From: Pontibacter chinhatensis
Lineage (GTDB): Bacteria; Bacteroidota; Bacteroidia; Cytophagales; Hymenobacteraceae
NCBI RefSeq assembly: GCF_900113285.1
Contig: NZ_FOOT01000001.1
Span: forward strand, 434,001 to 498,000
DNA: 64,000 nucleotides
Reading direction: 5' to 3'
Below, piece after piece: positions 1 through 9,282 of the stretch. The notes under the pieces were generated by a model. It searched no databases, was not told the DNA's origin, and saw only the letters and a list, made by a program, of their open reading frames with translations. Numbering within the stretch: position 1 is the stretch's first letter; each line of letters opens with the position of its first letter. The translations under genes were made by a program, and so were the position numbers.

Positions 1-23
1 ATACTTGCAGCCGCTTTTAGTTT

Positions 24-43
24 TATACTTTAGCAAAAGTATA
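24..43. terminator. Hairpin of two inverted heptamers downstream of the DHS-like gene
   Basis: TATACTTT and AAAGTATA form a perfect 8-bp stem around the loop AGCA, starting just past the stop of the minus-strand deoxyhypusine-synthase-like gene. It is probably a weak terminator for that gene. It is also the first example of the dispersed heptamer arranged as an inverted pair. Confidence 0.45.
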
Positions 44-45
44 GC

Positions 46-1017
46 TTACATGTCCAGCACCAGGGCGAAGATAAGTGGCGCCACAATCGTCGCATCCGAC
101 TCAATCATAAACTTAGGCGTGTCTTTGCCCAGCTTGCCCCAGGTGATTTTCTCGTTTGGCACCGCGCCAGAGTATGATCCGTAGCTCGTCGTAGAGTCAG
201 AGATCTGCGCGAAGTAGCCCCAAAGCGGAACACCATCACGCTGCAAATCCTGGTGCAGCATCGGCACCACGCAGATTGGGAAGTCACCGGCAATACCGCC
301 GCCAATCTGGAAGAAACCAATAGTAGATTCTTCTTTAGCTGTCTCCGTATACCAGTCGGCCAGTTCGATCATGTACTGAATACCGGTTTTCACAGTGTGA
401 ACGTTCTTCACGTCGCCGCTGATAACGTGGCTGGCGTAGATGTTACCTAACGTAGAGTCTTCCCATCCCGGGCAAATGATTGGCAGGTTTTTCTTAGCCG
501 CCTCCAGCATCCAGCTGTTTTTCGGGTCGATCTGGTAATATTGCTCCAGGTCGCCGCTCAGCAGGATCTGGTAGAAGAACTCATGCGGGAAGTATGACTT
601 GCCTTCCTGATCAGCTTTCACCCAGTACTTCAGCACGGTGTGCTCCAGGCGACGCATCGCCTCTTCCTCTGGAATACAGGTATCGGTTACGCGGTTGAGG
701 TGGCGGCTCAGCAGCTCTTCCTCGTCAGCGGCAGAAAGCTCGCGGTAATGCGGCACGCGCTCGTAAAAGTCGTGGGCTACTAGGTTGAAGATATCCTCCT
801 CCAGGTTAGCACCGGTGCACGAGATGGCGTGAATTTTATCCTGACGGATCATCTCAGCCAGGATGATACCCAATTCAGCCGTGGACATGGCACCGGCCAA
901 CGTCACCAGCATCTTACCGCCATTGTTCAGGTGTGTCTTATAACCTTCGGCAGCATCCACCAGGGAGGCTGCGTTAAAATGCTTGTAATGTTTCTTTACG
1001 AATTCTGATACATTCAT
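46..1017 (-). CDS. Deoxyhypusine synthase-like family protein
   Basis: A 323-residue protein with the deoxyhypusine synthase fold signature. The C-terminal block NEKITWGKLG contains Lys295 in WGK, matching the lysine that forms the enzyme-butylamine intermediate in eukaryotic deoxyhypusine synthase. It is followed by the conserved SDATIVAPL stretch, and the central GGGIAGDFPICVVP resembles the NAD-binding region. True DHS modifies eIF5A, which bacteria lack. Bacterial relatives include homospermidine synthases and proteins of unknown substrate, so I infer a spermidine-dependent aminobutyl-transfer or polyamine enzyme without naming the acceptor. The ATG at 1017 is preceded by a TAnnTTTG box at 1097-1104. 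It appears to be a single-gene transcript. Confidence 0.85.
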   Translation of the reverse strand: MNVSEFVKKHYKHFNAASLVDAAEGYKTHLNNGGKMLVTLAGAMSTAELGIILAEMIRQDKIHAISCTGANLEEDIFNLVAHDFYERVPHYRELSAADEEELLSRHLNRVTDTCIPEEEAMRRLEHTVLKYWVKADQEGKSYFPHEFFYQILLSGDLEQYYQIDPKNSWMLEAAKKNLPIICPGWEDSTLGNIYASHVISGDVKNVHTVKTGIQYMIELADWYTETAKEESTIGFFQIGGGIAGDFPICVVPMLHQDLQRDGVPLWGYFAQISDSTTSYGSYSGAVPNEKITWGKLGKDTPKFMIESDATIVAPLIFALVLDM

Positions 1018-1096
1018 TTTTCTCTGTTTTATACTTTATACTGATTCGTGTGTATACTCTTACTTTACGGTCAGAGTTAGATTCGCCAACTCGCGG

Positions 1097-1104
1097 CAAA
1101 GATA
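1097..1104 (-). promoter_or_regulatory. Candidate -7 box (TATCTTTG) for the DHS-like gene
   Basis: On the minus strand this reads TATCTTTG, matching the Bacteroidota -7 consensus TAnnTTTG, 80 bases upstream of the start. I see no clear -33 TTTG at the usual 19-21 base spacing. Confidence 0.4.
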
Positions 1105-1129
1105 AGCTTTAAAATCAATTGCACTCCCT

Positions 1130-1447
1130 TTACCTGGAAACCAGCTTCAGGCCAATGATGGAGCCGATGAGCAGGCAGATGAAAAAAAGTCGCCAGGCAT
1201 CAGCAGGCTCCTTATACAGGAACACGCCTACCAGCACAGTGCCCACCGCGCCAATACCCGTCCAGACGGCATAGGCCGTGCCCATCGGTATACTTTGAAT
1301 AGCCTTGTTGAGGAGGTAGAAGCTGGCCGAAATGCAGAGGAAAAACCCCAGCGACCACTTGAGGTTAGAGAAGTTGTTGGACAGCTTGAGGCAGGTGGTA
1401 AACCCAATCTCAAACATGCCAGCGATAATGAGGTATATCCAGCCCAT
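1130..1447 (-). CDS. SMR-family small multidrug/guanidinium exporter (SugE/Gdx-like)
   Basis: I chose the start at the internal Met giving MGWIYLIIAGMFEIGF, so 105 residues, the normal SMR length. It is preceded by a purine-rich AAAAAAGGAAA stretch. Four hydrophobic segments are evident, with the essential membrane Glu in GMFE of helix 1 and the family block GTAYAVWTGIGAVGT in helix 3. SMR proteins work as antiparallel dimers in the inner membrane. Proteins of the SugE/Gdx branch export guanidinium with proton antiport, whereas EmrE-type proteins export quaternary cations. The sequence looks SugE-like, but the substrate is inferred. It lies 63 bases downstream of a Crp/Fnr-type regulator on the same strand, which may control it. 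Confidence 0.8.
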   Translation of the reverse strand: MGWIYLIIAGMFEIGFTTCLKLSNNFSNLKWSLGFFLCISASFYLLNKAIQSIPMGTAYAVWTGIGAVGTVLVGVFLYKEPADAWRLFFICLLIGSIIGLKLVSR

Positions 1448-1510
1448 GTTTTTCCTTTTTTGCAAAGGTCCGCACTATGGGCCGGAAGAAATTTAACAAA
1501 TGTTAAAAAA

Positions 1511-2077
1511 TCAGCGCACCTCGGCCCGGATGCGGCTCAGGGTTACCTGCGTTACACCCAGATAAGAGGCTATCTGGTTCAGCTGCACCCGCTGCAGCAG
1601 CTCCGGGTTGTTCTGCAGCAAGGCCTGGTAGCGCTCGGTGGCCGACTGAAACTGGAAGGCCATGAAGCGCTCTTCAGTTTTAATCAGTTCATACTCTGCC
1701 AGCTTTCGTCCCCAGTTGGCTAGCTCAATGTTAGTCTGATAGAGTTCCTGCAGGCTGCCCAAGTTAACGGCCTGCACCACGGAGCGCTCCAGCAGCTCAA
1801 TCGTTTCATAGCCGGGTTTGTTGGCCACGTAGTTGTAGTAAGATAGAATCAGATCGCCCTCTGCCCCAAACCAGAAGGTAACTTCCTGGCCGTTGCGGTA
1901 ACAGAAGGCGCGTGCGATACCCTGCTCTAAAAAGTACACTTTCTTACTTATCTCGCCCTCCCGGAAAAGAATATGCCCTTTGGGCAGCTCCTGCCGCTGC
2001 ATAAGCGAGGTTAGCTGCCCAAAAGACTTCTCGGAGAGCGGGTATAGCTGCCGGATGGACTGTTCGATGGTTTGCAC
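1511..2077 (-). CDS. Crp/Fnr-family transcriptional regulator
   Basis: A 188-residue protein with an N-terminal cyclic-nucleotide-binding-like beta-barrel (about 20-115, containing LPKGHILFREGEISKKVYFL) and a C-terminal helix-turn-helix ending IASYLGVTQVTLSRIRAEVR. No Cys cluster for an Fnr iron-sulfur centre is visible, and the barrel lacks the typical cAMP-contact motif. It belongs to the large Bacteroidota group of Crp-like regulators with unknown ligands, often encoded beside small transporters. It follows hslV after 22 bases and precedes the SMR exporter, suggesting control of the exporter or its own transcription. The target is an inference. Confidence 0.82.
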   Translation of the reverse strand: MQTIEQSIRQLYPLSEKSFGQLTSLMQRQELPKGHILFREGEISKKVYFLEQGIARAFCYRNGQEVTFWFGAEGDLILSYYNYVANKPGYETIELLERSVVQAVNLGSLQELYQTNIELANWGRKLAEYELIKTEERFMAFQFQSATERYQALLQNNPELLQRVQLNQIASYLGVTQVTLSRIRAEVR

Positions 2078-2099
2078 GCTACCCTTGTTTACTTATGGC

Positions 2100-2642
2100 T
2101 TACTTGGCCGGCTTCTCGATGATGAGGTTGTGGTTGGTGTAGATACAGATATCAGCTGCGATATTTAGTGCCTCGCGCACCATTTCCTCAGCCGACAGGT
2201 GCGGCGCGTGTTTCTTTAATGCCAAAGCGGCAGCATGGGCATACATACTTCCCGAGCCGATGGCAGCAATCTGGTTGTCGGGCTCCAGCACGTCGCCGGT
2301 ACCGGAAATAATAAGCAGTTCGTCTTTGTTAGCTACTACCATCATAGCCTCCAGCTTACGCAGGTACTGGTCCTTACGCCAGTCCTTGGCCAACTCGATG
2401 GCGGCGCGCTTCATGTTCTGCTGGTAGGCGTTGAGCTTCTCCTCGAAACGCTCCAGCAAAGTAAAAGCGTCGGCTGTGGAGCCGGCAAAGCCTGTTACAA
2501 TTTTACCATCCAGCAATTTACGTATTTTCTTCACGTTGCTTTTGGCAATGTGCTTGTCCATCGTAGCCTGTCCGTCGGCGCCTAAGGCCACCTCGCCGTT
2601 GTGGTAGATGCCACACACGGTGGTTGATCTTATCTTCGTCAT
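2100..2642 (-). CDS. hslV: ATP-dependent protease subunit HslV (ClpQ)
   Basis: Proteolytic subunit of the HslUV chaperone-protease: an N-terminal-nucleophile threonine peptidase of the proteasome beta family that forms two stacked hexamers. At 180 residues it has the usual length. The diagnostic GADGQAT and GFAGSTADAFTLLERFE blocks are present. The catalytic Thr aligns with residue 7 (S-TTVCGIYHNG), so a short MTKIRS propeptide must be removed, as in the ClpQ type, rather than a single Met as in Escherichia coli. The unfoldase partner hslU is not in this window. The regulator downstream is only 22 bases away and may be co-transcribed. Confidence 0.95.
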   Translation of the reverse strand: MTKIRSTTVCGIYHNGEVALGADGQATMDKHIAKSNVKKIRKLLDGKIVTGFAGSTADAFTLLERFEEKLNAYQQNMKRAAIELAKDWRKDQYLRKLEAMMVVANKDELLIISGTGDVLEPDNQIAAIGSGSMYAHAAALALKKHAPHLSAEEMVREALNIAADICIYTNHNLIIEKPAK

Positions 2643-2702
2643 TCGTTTTATACTTGGTTATCTGTTGATGTACGGGCAAGCCGCCTTGCAAAGTATAGCG
2701 CA

Positions 2703-2932
2703 CCCGTTGTAAAACTACGGCAACAGCAAAGAAAAAGCCAGAAGGCAGCGATATGTCAGATTGGCGGAAGGAGCCGGTAGAGTTTAGGAGTTAGAAAATT
2801 TAGGAGTTGTAGAGACGCAATACCTTGCGTCTCTAGAGTTAGAAAGTTAGAAGGTTAAAAAGTTAGAGAGTTGACGACTCGTGTATTTATACTTTTACTT
2901 AATCAAAACTCAAGCAACTAAAATCGAAGAGA
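2703..2932. repeat. Intergenic short-word repeats with a 10-bp hairpin
   Basis: No gene is seen between hslV and the GH15 gene. The stretch contains degenerate runs of GTTAGAAA-like words (about 2786-2870). A perfect hairpin, AGAGACGCAA / TTGCGTCTCT, with loop TACC lies at 2811-2834. TATACTT lies at 2888-2894. The hairpin word resembles a widely dispersed intergenic repeat of Cytophagales genomes. It is followed by the 3' end of the GH15 gene, so it could end its transcript. Confidence 0.6.
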
Positions 2933-4765
2933 CTACAACTTCCGCTTGTTCTCTTGGCCTTCCAGGATGTCGTTTATACTTAGGGCGGCCGTGATGAGGC
3001 CCAGATGGGTGAAGGCTTGTGGGAAGTTACCGAGGTGGTCGCCCTTTAAACCCAGCATCTCAGCATATAAGCCCAGGTGGTTGGCATACCCTAGCATCTT
3101 TTCAAAGTATAGCCGCGCCTTATCAATCTGCCCCGACTTTGCCAGGCACTCCACATACCAGAAGGTACACATAGAGAAAGTCCCCTCTCCGCCTGCCAGG
3201 CCATCAAACCCTTCCTCCGTGCGGTAACGAAATACAAGTGAGTCTGATACCAGCCTATCCTCGATGCGCTTCAGCGTAGAAAGCCAACGCGGGTCTTTGG
3301 GACTGATGAAACGCACCATGGGCATGAGGAGTGTGGCTGCATCCACGGTGTCGGCTCCTTTGTACTGCACAAAGCACTGAAGCTCCTCGTTCCAGAATTC
3401 ATGGTGTATCGAGAAAAAGATACTATCCCGCTCCTCTGTCCATCTGTTCGGGAGCGGATAAGAGTGGTTTTTTGCTATTCTTATCGCCCTGTCAATGGCT
3501 ACCCAACACATTAACCGGGAGTAGAGAAAATGCTTCTTGCCGCCGCGCACCTCCCATATGCCCTCATCTTTCCGGTGCCAGTTGTCGCATACCCAATCCA
3601 CCTGCCGCCGCAAATCGTTCCAGAAATCCCAGGAAATGGGGGCGCCATACTTGTCGTACAAGTATACAGAGTCCAGCAGTTCGCCGTAGATGTCGAGCTG
3701 TATCTGGTCGTGGGCGCCATTGCCAATGCGTACGGGACTGGAGCCCCTGTATCCCTCCAGATGGGGCAGCTCTATTTCCTCCAGTTCCAGTTTTCCCTCC
3801 AGCGTATACATCAGTCGCAAATATCCGGCATCTTTAAGGTCATCGCACTGCCGGTCCACCCAGTTCACAAACTCCTTCGCCTCCTGCTTATAGCCCAGCC
3901 TGAGCAGGGCGAATACTGTAAAAGAAGCATCCCTGATCCAGGTATAACGGTAATCCCAGTTGCGCACCCCTCCCAGCTCCTCGGGCAGACCAAAGGTTGG
4001 TGCGGCCACCATAGAGCCATACTTGTGTGAGATCATCAGCTTAAGCACCAGGGCCGAGCGGTGGATAATTTCCATCCAGCGTCCTTTATAAGTACAGTTG
4101 GCTATCCATTCCTTCCAGTAATCGATAGTGGCATAAAGGTTACACGTCACAAAAGCCTCCATGTCATAGGCTGGGGGTGTGTCGCAAGTAAAGTGCTCTA
4201 GTATAAAATCTGCTTTTTGCCCGGTAGTCAGGGTGAATGTAGCAGTGGCATCTCCATTATCAATTTCAATCGGCACCGTGCTTTTTAAGCGGATAACCAT
4301 GCCGTCGGGCCCGTTACTGGTGAACATAATCTGATTCTCATTCACCTGACTTACCGTGTGGGTGGACTGGGCATAGTTAAAACGCGGGCCGCAGTGCATT
4401 CTGAAGGTCATATCCCCGTGCACACAGGCTACTCTTCTGATAAGCTCGCTGCCATGGCCCAGGTCTTCCACCGGCATAAAGTCGGTGATTTCACCAATAC
4501 CCTCGTCCGACAGAAAGCGGGTCAGCAGCACATTTGTATCGGGCAGGTAAAGCTGTTTGTGCTTCATACCATCGTGGGCGGGACTGATGGAGAAGCTGCC
4601 CCCCTTTTCTGCATCTAAAAGCGAGGCAAAAATAGAGGGTGAATCAAAATGCGGGAAGCACATGAAGTCGATGGTGCCGTTGAGCCCCACCAGCGCCACC
4701 GTGTTCAGGTCACCGATAATGCCGTGGTCCTCGATGGGTAAGTATTTGTTGTTGTTTTCGCTCAT
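2933..4765 (-). CDS. Glycoside hydrolase family 15 protein (glucoamylase/trehalase-like)
   Basis: A 610-residue cytoplasmic protein without a signal peptide. The N-terminal beta-sandwich ([21 protein letters not shown], about 18-38) is the trehalase-like domain. The catalytic (alpha/alpha)6 barrel follows, with [18 protein letters not shown] at 265-282 and QLDIYGE at 356-362, both hallmarks of GH15. Members hydrolyse alpha-glucosidic bonds in maltooligosaccharides, dextrins or trehalose by inversion, and this bacterial subgroup includes trehalases. The specific substrate cannot be read from sequence. It has its own transcription unit, convergent with nothing and flanked by repeat DNA on its 3' side. 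Confidence 0.88.
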   Translation of the reverse strand: MSENNNKYLPIEDHGIIGDLNTVALVGLNGTIDFMCFPHFDSPSIFASLLDAEKGGSFSISPAHDGMKHKQLYLPDTNVLLTRFLSDEGIGEITDFMPVEDLGHGSELIRRVACVHGDMTFRMHCGPRFNYAQSTHTVSQVNENQIMFTSNGPDGMVIRLKSTVPIEIDNGDATATFTLTTGQKADFILEHFTCDTPPAYDMEAFVTCNLYATIDYWKEWIANCTYKGRWMEIIHRSALVLKLMISHKYGSMVAAPTFGLPEELGGVRNWDYRYTWIRDASFTVFALLRLGYKQEAKEFVNWVDRQCDDLKDAGYLRLMYTLEGKLELEEIELPHLEGYRGSSPVRIGNGAHDQIQLDIYGELLDSVYLYDKYGAPISWDFWNDLRRQVDWVCDNWHRKDEGIWEVRGGKKHFLYSRLMCWVAIDRAIRIAKNHSYPLPNRWTEERDSIFFSIHHEFWNEELQCFVQYKGADTVDAATLLMPMVRFISPKDPRWLSTLKRIEDRLVSDSLVFRYRTEEGFDGLAGGEGTFSMCTFWYVECLAKSGQIDKARLYFEKMLGYANHLGLYAEMLGLKGDHLGNFPQAFTHLGLITAALSINDILEGQENKRKL

Positions 4766-5074
4766 AGAGTATGGTACTGAGAAGTGGAGGTAATTCCTAC
4801 GGAGCTTTTTACGCCATAGTTTGAAGCCATTCCTTAGCCTTGGCAGCTAACAGCAATCATACTATATCTATAGTAGGAGCGCTCTACCATACATCTAAGC
4901 AACTCCCCAGGCCCGGGCGGCAGACTAAACCCGCTTACTTTTCGGCAAATCGGTAGAAATCGTACTTGAATATTAGGAAAGATATACCTATGACGGCAGG
5001 TAAACTGTTCAGGAAATGTCAGGATAATCAAATAAATCCAGTACCTTTGTAGCCCATAAAGTTTAACCTAACTT
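4766..5074. other. Intergenic region, GH15 / pyrG divergent
   Basis: About 310 bases between divergently transcribed genes. Apart from the pyrG promoter box near 5042 I see no gene, RNA or repeat here. The short open frames are not convincing. Confidence 0.5.
5042..5049 (+). promoter_or_regulatory. Candidate -7 box (TACCTTTG) for pyrG
   Basis: TACCTTTG matches TAnnTTTG and lies 26 bases before the pyrG ATG. A -33 TTTG at the usual spacing is not evident. Confidence 0.5.
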
Positions 5075-6688
5075 ATGGCTACGAAATATATTTTTGTTAC
5101 CGGCGGTGTAACATCCTCCCTTGGTAAAGGCATTATTTCCGCGTCTCTTGCTAAGTTGCTGCAGGCAAGAGGCTTTTCTGTAACAATCCAAAAATTTGAC
5201 CCCTACATCAACATTGACCCGGGAACACTTAACCCCTATGAGCATGGCGAATGCTATGTAACGGAGGATGGTGCTGAAACCGACCTGGACCTGGGCCATT
5301 ATGAGCGTTTCCTGAACGTGCCTACTTCGCAGGCAAACAACGTGACCACCGGCCGCATCTACCACCACGTGATTACGCAGGAGCGTGAGGGCGCTTACCT
5401 GGGCAAGACCGTGCAGGTGGTGCCGCACATCACCGATGAGATCAAGCGCCGCATGCTGCTGCTGGGCCAGACCGGGGAGTTCGACATTGTGATAACAGAA
5501 ATTGGTGGCTGTGTGGGGGATATTGAGTCGTTGCCATTTATTGAGGCCGTACGCCAGCTGCGCTGGGATTTGGGCGTGCACGAGTCATGCGTCATCCACC
5601 TGACCCTGGTGCCCTACCTGAAAGCTGCCGGCGAGCTGAAAACAAAACCAACCCAGCATTCGGTGCGCGACCTTTCAGAGGCCGGTGTGCAGCCGGATAT
5701 TCTCGTTTGCCGCACAGAGCACCCTATACCAAGTGACGTTCGCAAGAAGATCGCCCTTTTCTGTAACGTGAATCAGAACTCAGTTATTGAGTCGATCGAT
5801 GCCGAAACGATTTACGACGTGCCGCTGCTGATGCGCAAGGAGAAGCTGGACGAGCGCGTGATAGCGAAACTGAAGCTGCCGCACCGTGCCGACCCGAACC
5901 TGGACACCTGGAAGGAGTTCCTGGGCCGCCTGAAGAACCCTACCAGTGAGGTAAATATTGCACTGGTTGGCAAGTATGTAGAACTGCCTGACGCGTATAA
6001 GTCTATTATAGAGGCCTTTGTACATGCAGGATCTGCCAACGAGTGCAAGGTTAATATCAAGTGGTTCCAGTCGGAGACTATATCCGACGAGAACGTGGCC
6101 AGCCTGCTGCAAAGTATGGATGCCGTGCTGGTAGCCCCTGGCTTTGGCGAGCGTGGCTTTAAAGGAAAGCTGGAGGCAATCCGCTTCGTGCGCGAGAGAA
6201 ACATTCCGTTCCTGGGCATCTGCCTGGGCATGCAGTGCGCCGCCGTGGAGTTTGCCCGCAACGTGCTGAAACTGGACGGAGCCGCCTCTACGGAGATGGA
6301 CCCTGAAACGCCGCACCCGGTTATCGACATGATGGAGGACCAGAAAGAAATTACCCAAATGGGCGGCACAATGCGCCTGGGTGCCTATACTTGTGAACTA
6401 AAAAAGGGATCCAGGGCTTATGCTATTTACGGTAAGTCTAAAATTTCGGAGCGCCACCGCCACCGTTATGAGTTTAACAACAAGTACCTTCCGGCATTTG
6501 AGGAAGCAGGCATGGTAGCCACAGGTATAAACCCGGACACAGGCCTTGTGGAGGTGATTGAGCTGCAGAACCACCAGTGGTTTGTGGCGGCGCAATACCA
6601 CCCGGAACTGAAAAGCACCGTGCTGAACCCGCACCCGCTCTTTGTAAAGTTTGTGAAGGCGGCCATCAACCATGCTAAAACTAAATAA
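5075..6688 (+). CDS. pyrG: CTP synthase
   Basis: Converts UTP to CTP using ATP and glutamine-derived ammonia, the last step of pyrimidine nucleotide synthesis. At 537 residues it is full length. The amidoligase domain begins TKYIFVTGGVTSSLGKGI (3-20), with the nucleotide-binding loop. The class I glutamine amidotransferase domain has the nucleophile Cys383 in FLGICLGMQ and the His509/Glu511 pair in QYHPE. yidC follows after 28 bases, so the two are probably co-transcribed. Only one copy of the dispersed heptamer falls in this conserved gene, near 6386. Confidence 0.98.
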   Translation: MATKYIFVTGGVTSSLGKGIISASLAKLLQARGFSVTIQKFDPYINIDPGTLNPYEHGECYVTEDGAETDLDLGHYERFLNVPTSQANNVTTGRIYHHVITQEREGAYLGKTVQVVPHITDEIKRRMLLLGQTGEFDIVITEIGGCVGDIESLPFIEAVRQLRWDLGVHESCVIHLTLVPYLKAAGELKTKPTQHSVRDLSEAGVQPDILVCRTEHPIPSDVRKKIALFCNVNQNSVIESIDAETIYDVPLLMRKEKLDERVIAKLKLPHRADPNLDTWKEFLGRLKNPTSEVNIALVGKYVELPDAYKSIIEAFVHAGSANECKVNIKWFQSETISDENVASLLQSMDAVLVAPGFGERGFKGKLEAIRFVRERNIPFLGICLGMQCAAVEFARNVLKLDGAASTEMDPETPHPVIDMMEDQKEITQMGGTMRLGAYTCELKKGSRAYAIYGKSKISERHRHRYEFNNKYLPAFEEAGMVATGINPDTGLVEVIELQNHQWFVAAQYHPELKSTVLNPHPLFVKFVKAAINHAKTK

Positions 6689-6716
6689 GCGCAATACACA
6701 CAACACAACAAAGTAA

Positions 6717-8546
6717 ATGGACAGAAATCAAGCGATTGGCTTTGGACTGATTGCCATACTGCTGCTGGCTTACTCGTTCTTCTTCGGGAGCACGGAGCCT
6801 ACGCAGCAAACGGTGCAGGAGACGGCCAAAGTAGAGCAGTTGCAACCCACTACTGCCCCGGCAGAGGCTGACTCGCTGGTGCAGGCCCGCAGAACTGCGG
6901 CATTGGGCGTTTTTGGCGCAGCCGGAACCGGTGAGGAAAGCACTACCACCCTGGAGAATAACAACATCCGCGTTACCTTTAACACCAAGGGCGGACAGGT
7001 GGAAGAAGTTCTGCTAAAGAACTATAAGACGTATCAGGGAGAGCCGCTCATACTTTTTGACAGCGAGAGCAGCACCACAGACATCGCCTTTACCTCTAAC
7101 GAAGGCAAGAGAGTACAGCTTTCTGACCTATACTTTACCCCCTCCGAGGTGCAGGAAGTAGCGGCAGAGGATAAAAAAGGCAAGACAATCACGTTCCGCG
7201 CCAACATCGGCAACGGGCAGTCCATAGACCAGGTGTATACCCTTTATGACGATAACTTCATGCTGGGTTACAAGCTTAACTTTAATGGCCTGGCGCAGCA
7301 GGTATCTGGTGAGAACCTCACTTTTACCTGGAAAGACGACCTGAAGCAATTGGAGCGCGACCTGCAGCACAACCGCAGCAAGTCTACCATCAACTTCGCG
7401 ACAGTAGAAGACGGGTACGACTACCTTTCTATCTCAGAGAGTAAGGAGACTATATCCCTAAACGAGCCTGTGAAGTGGGTGGCTAACAAACAGAACTTCT
7501 TTACGGCAGGCATCATTGCCGGTAGCCAGTTCTCCGCTGCACGACTGACTTCTTCAGTAGATCCGGCCGATACGACCATTGTGAAGACACTGGCCTCTGA
7601 AATTCTGATTCCTGCCAAGGACGTGGTGAGCGGAAACGGCGGCGAGTTCATGTTCTACTTCGGCCCGAACGACTACAAGATCCTCAAGCATATCGGCTAC
7701 GACTTCGATAAGAACCTGGATCTGGGCTGGGGCATTTTCTCCTATGTTAACAAGTGGCTCATCATCCCGGCCTTCGACTTCCTGGAGAACTACATCGGCA
7801 ACTATGGCATCATCATCATCCTGCTGGTGCTCTACATTAAGACCATCCTCTTCCCGCTTACCTACAAGTCATACTTGTCGATGGCGAAGATGAAGGTGCT
7901 GAAGCCGGAAATTGACGCCATCAAGGAGCGCAACGAAGGCGACATGCAGAAGACGCAGATGGAGACGATGAAGCTTTACCAGGAGATGGGCGTAAACCCG
8001 CTGAGTGGTTGTATCCCGATGCTGCTGCAGATCCCGATCCTGTTTGCGATGTTCAACTTCTTCCCGAACTCAATCGAACTGCGCCAGGAGGCTTTCCTAT
8101 GGGCCGACGACCTTTCGACCTACGACGTATTTGCCCGCCTGCCGTTTACCATACCGTTTTATGGCAGCCACGTAAGTATGTTTACCTTACTGATGACTGC
8201 ATCTACCATACTTTATACCTGGTCTAACAACCAGATAAACACCATGCAGGGGCCGATGAAGTTCTACAGCTACCTGATGCCTGTTATCTTCATGTTCGTG
8301 CTGAACTCCTTCCCTGCTGGTCTCTCGTTCTACTACTTCGTTTCTAACATCGTAACATTCGGCCAGCAGGCTGGTATCCGTTACTTTGTGGATGAGACCA
8401 AGATCAGAACCAGGCTGGAGGAGAACAAGGACAAGCGCAAGGAGAAAAAAGCAAAGGGCGGTCCATCGTTTACCGAGCGTATGCAGGAGGCGATGCGCCA
8501 GGCGCAGGAGCGTGAGCAGCAAAAACGCAACAAAGCCAAGAAATAG
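6717..8546 (+). CDS. yidC: Membrane protein insertase YidC
   Basis: A 609-residue YidC of the Gram-negative type. It has an N-terminal membrane anchor (MDRNQAIGFGLIAILLLAY), a large periplasmic beta domain (about 60-350) and a C-terminal bundle of transmembrane helices with the cytoplasmic hairpin KMKVLKPEIDAIKERNEGD. It ends in a Lys-rich tail after RIRT-like helices, as expected for ribosome contact. It inserts and folds inner-membrane proteins alone or with SecYEG. It follows pyrG closely, and a strong rho-independent terminator at 8568-8601 closes the unit. Confidence 0.97.
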   Translation: MDRNQAIGFGLIAILLLAYSFFFGSTEPTQQTVQETAKVEQLQPTTAPAEADSLVQARRTAALGVFGAAGTGEESTTTLENNNIRVTFNTKGGQVEEVLLKNYKTYQGEPLILFDSESSTTDIAFTSNEGKRVQLSDLYFTPSEVQEVAAEDKKGKTITFRANIGNGQSIDQVYTLYDDNFMLGYKLNFNGLAQQVSGENLTFTWKDDLKQLERDLQHNRSKSTINFATVEDGYDYLSISESKETISLNEPVKWVANKQNFFTAGIIAGSQFSAARLTSSVDPADTTIVKTLASEILIPAKDVVSGNGGEFMFYFGPNDYKILKHIGYDFDKNLDLGWGIFSYVNKWLIIPAFDFLENYIGNYGIIIILLVLYIKTILFPLTYKSYLSMAKMKVLKPEIDAIKERNEGDMQKTQMETMKLYQEMGVNPLSGCIPMLLQIPILFAMFNFFPNSIELRQEAFLWADDLSTYDVFARLPFTIPFYGSHVSMFTLLMTASTILYTWSNNQINTMQGPMKFYSYLMPVIFMFVLNSFPAGLSFYYFVSNIVTFGQQAGIRYFVDETKIRTRLEENKDKRKEKKAKGGPSFTERMQEAMRQAQEREQQKRNKAKK

Positions 8547-8567
8547 GGTTTATACTTTAGCTATTAG

Positions 8568-8601
8568 AAAAGCCTCTCCTCGAACAGGAGAGGCTTTTTT
8601 T
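8568..8601 (+). terminator. Rho-independent terminator after yidC
   Basis: A perfect 13-bp stem (8568-8580 with 8586-8598), loop CGAAC, then a run of T. TATACTT copies flank it on both sides (near 8552 and 8602). Confidence 0.85.
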
Positions 8602-8719
8602 ATACTTGCACTTCCGTCGCACCAGTCTTCTGATTACGAGTTATACTTTGTAGGATACCATTGCTTAAGCAGTATACTTGCAGTACCTTTTAGCCGTATG
8701 TTGGTAATAATTCTAAAGT

Positions 8720-9175
8720 ATGAAAAGAATAGGTTATTCAGTTGGCATTAAGACTTTTCTGATAGTAGCTCTTACAGGGGGTATAGTACTCTCATTTTGG
8801 GCAGTTTTATCCTATTTAGAAGAAGGTGCGCTTTACCTACTAGTAGCTATCGTGCTGCCACTATTCCTATTTTGTACCCTAGGTTTATGGTATACTTTTA
8901 AATTCAGATTAATTATAACCGACGATTATATAGAGCGTCAGGGTCTTCTTAAACCTACAAAACTCTACTTTGAGAAGATAAGACAAGTTTGCCTATATGA
9001 AAATGTAATGATTCTTAAAGGCGGAGGTGCCAAGATTAGAATAACCTCTGACTTACAAGACCAAAGAGAGGTCATGAGTCATTTGATACAAGTTCTAAGC
9101 GGTTATTCAAACATTAAAATGAGAGGTACTATAAAGGCTACTGAGATAGCCAATACTGAAAACCATAGTTTATAG
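8720..9175 (+). CDS. Small membrane protein of unknown function (PH-like domain)
   Basis: A 151-residue protein with two hydrophobic helices (about 10-30 and 37-58). A soluble part containing RLIITDDYIERQGLLKPTK resembles the bacterial pleckstrin-homology (bPH/YdbT-type) fold found in small membrane proteins. The family assignment is tentative. The coding sequence is visibly more AT-rich than its neighbours and carries fewer GC-ending codons, which hints at recent acquisition or weak selection. The start lies only 13 bases after an AAGTATG and close to two TATACTT copies. Confidence 0.6.
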   Translation: MKRIGYSVGIKTFLIVALTGGIVLSFWAVLSYLEEGALYLLVAIVLPLFLFCTLGLWYTFKFRLIITDDYIERQGLLKPTKLYFEKIRQVCLYENVMILKGGGAKIRITSDLQDQREVMSHLIQVLSGYSNIKMRGTIKATEIANTENHSL

Positions 9176-9282
9176 AATTATACTCAAAGAGAGGGAAAAA
9201 CAAAAATCTATATTGCCTTCACGTATATATGCTATACTTGGCTGCGCCCAGCACATCATCTACACCTGTCTGTATTCTATAT

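Noticed and set aside
4766..5074. A tRNA or small RNA in the GH15-pyrG gap
   Set aside because: No cloverleaf, CCA end or conserved T-loop could be drawn, and the hairpins are weak.
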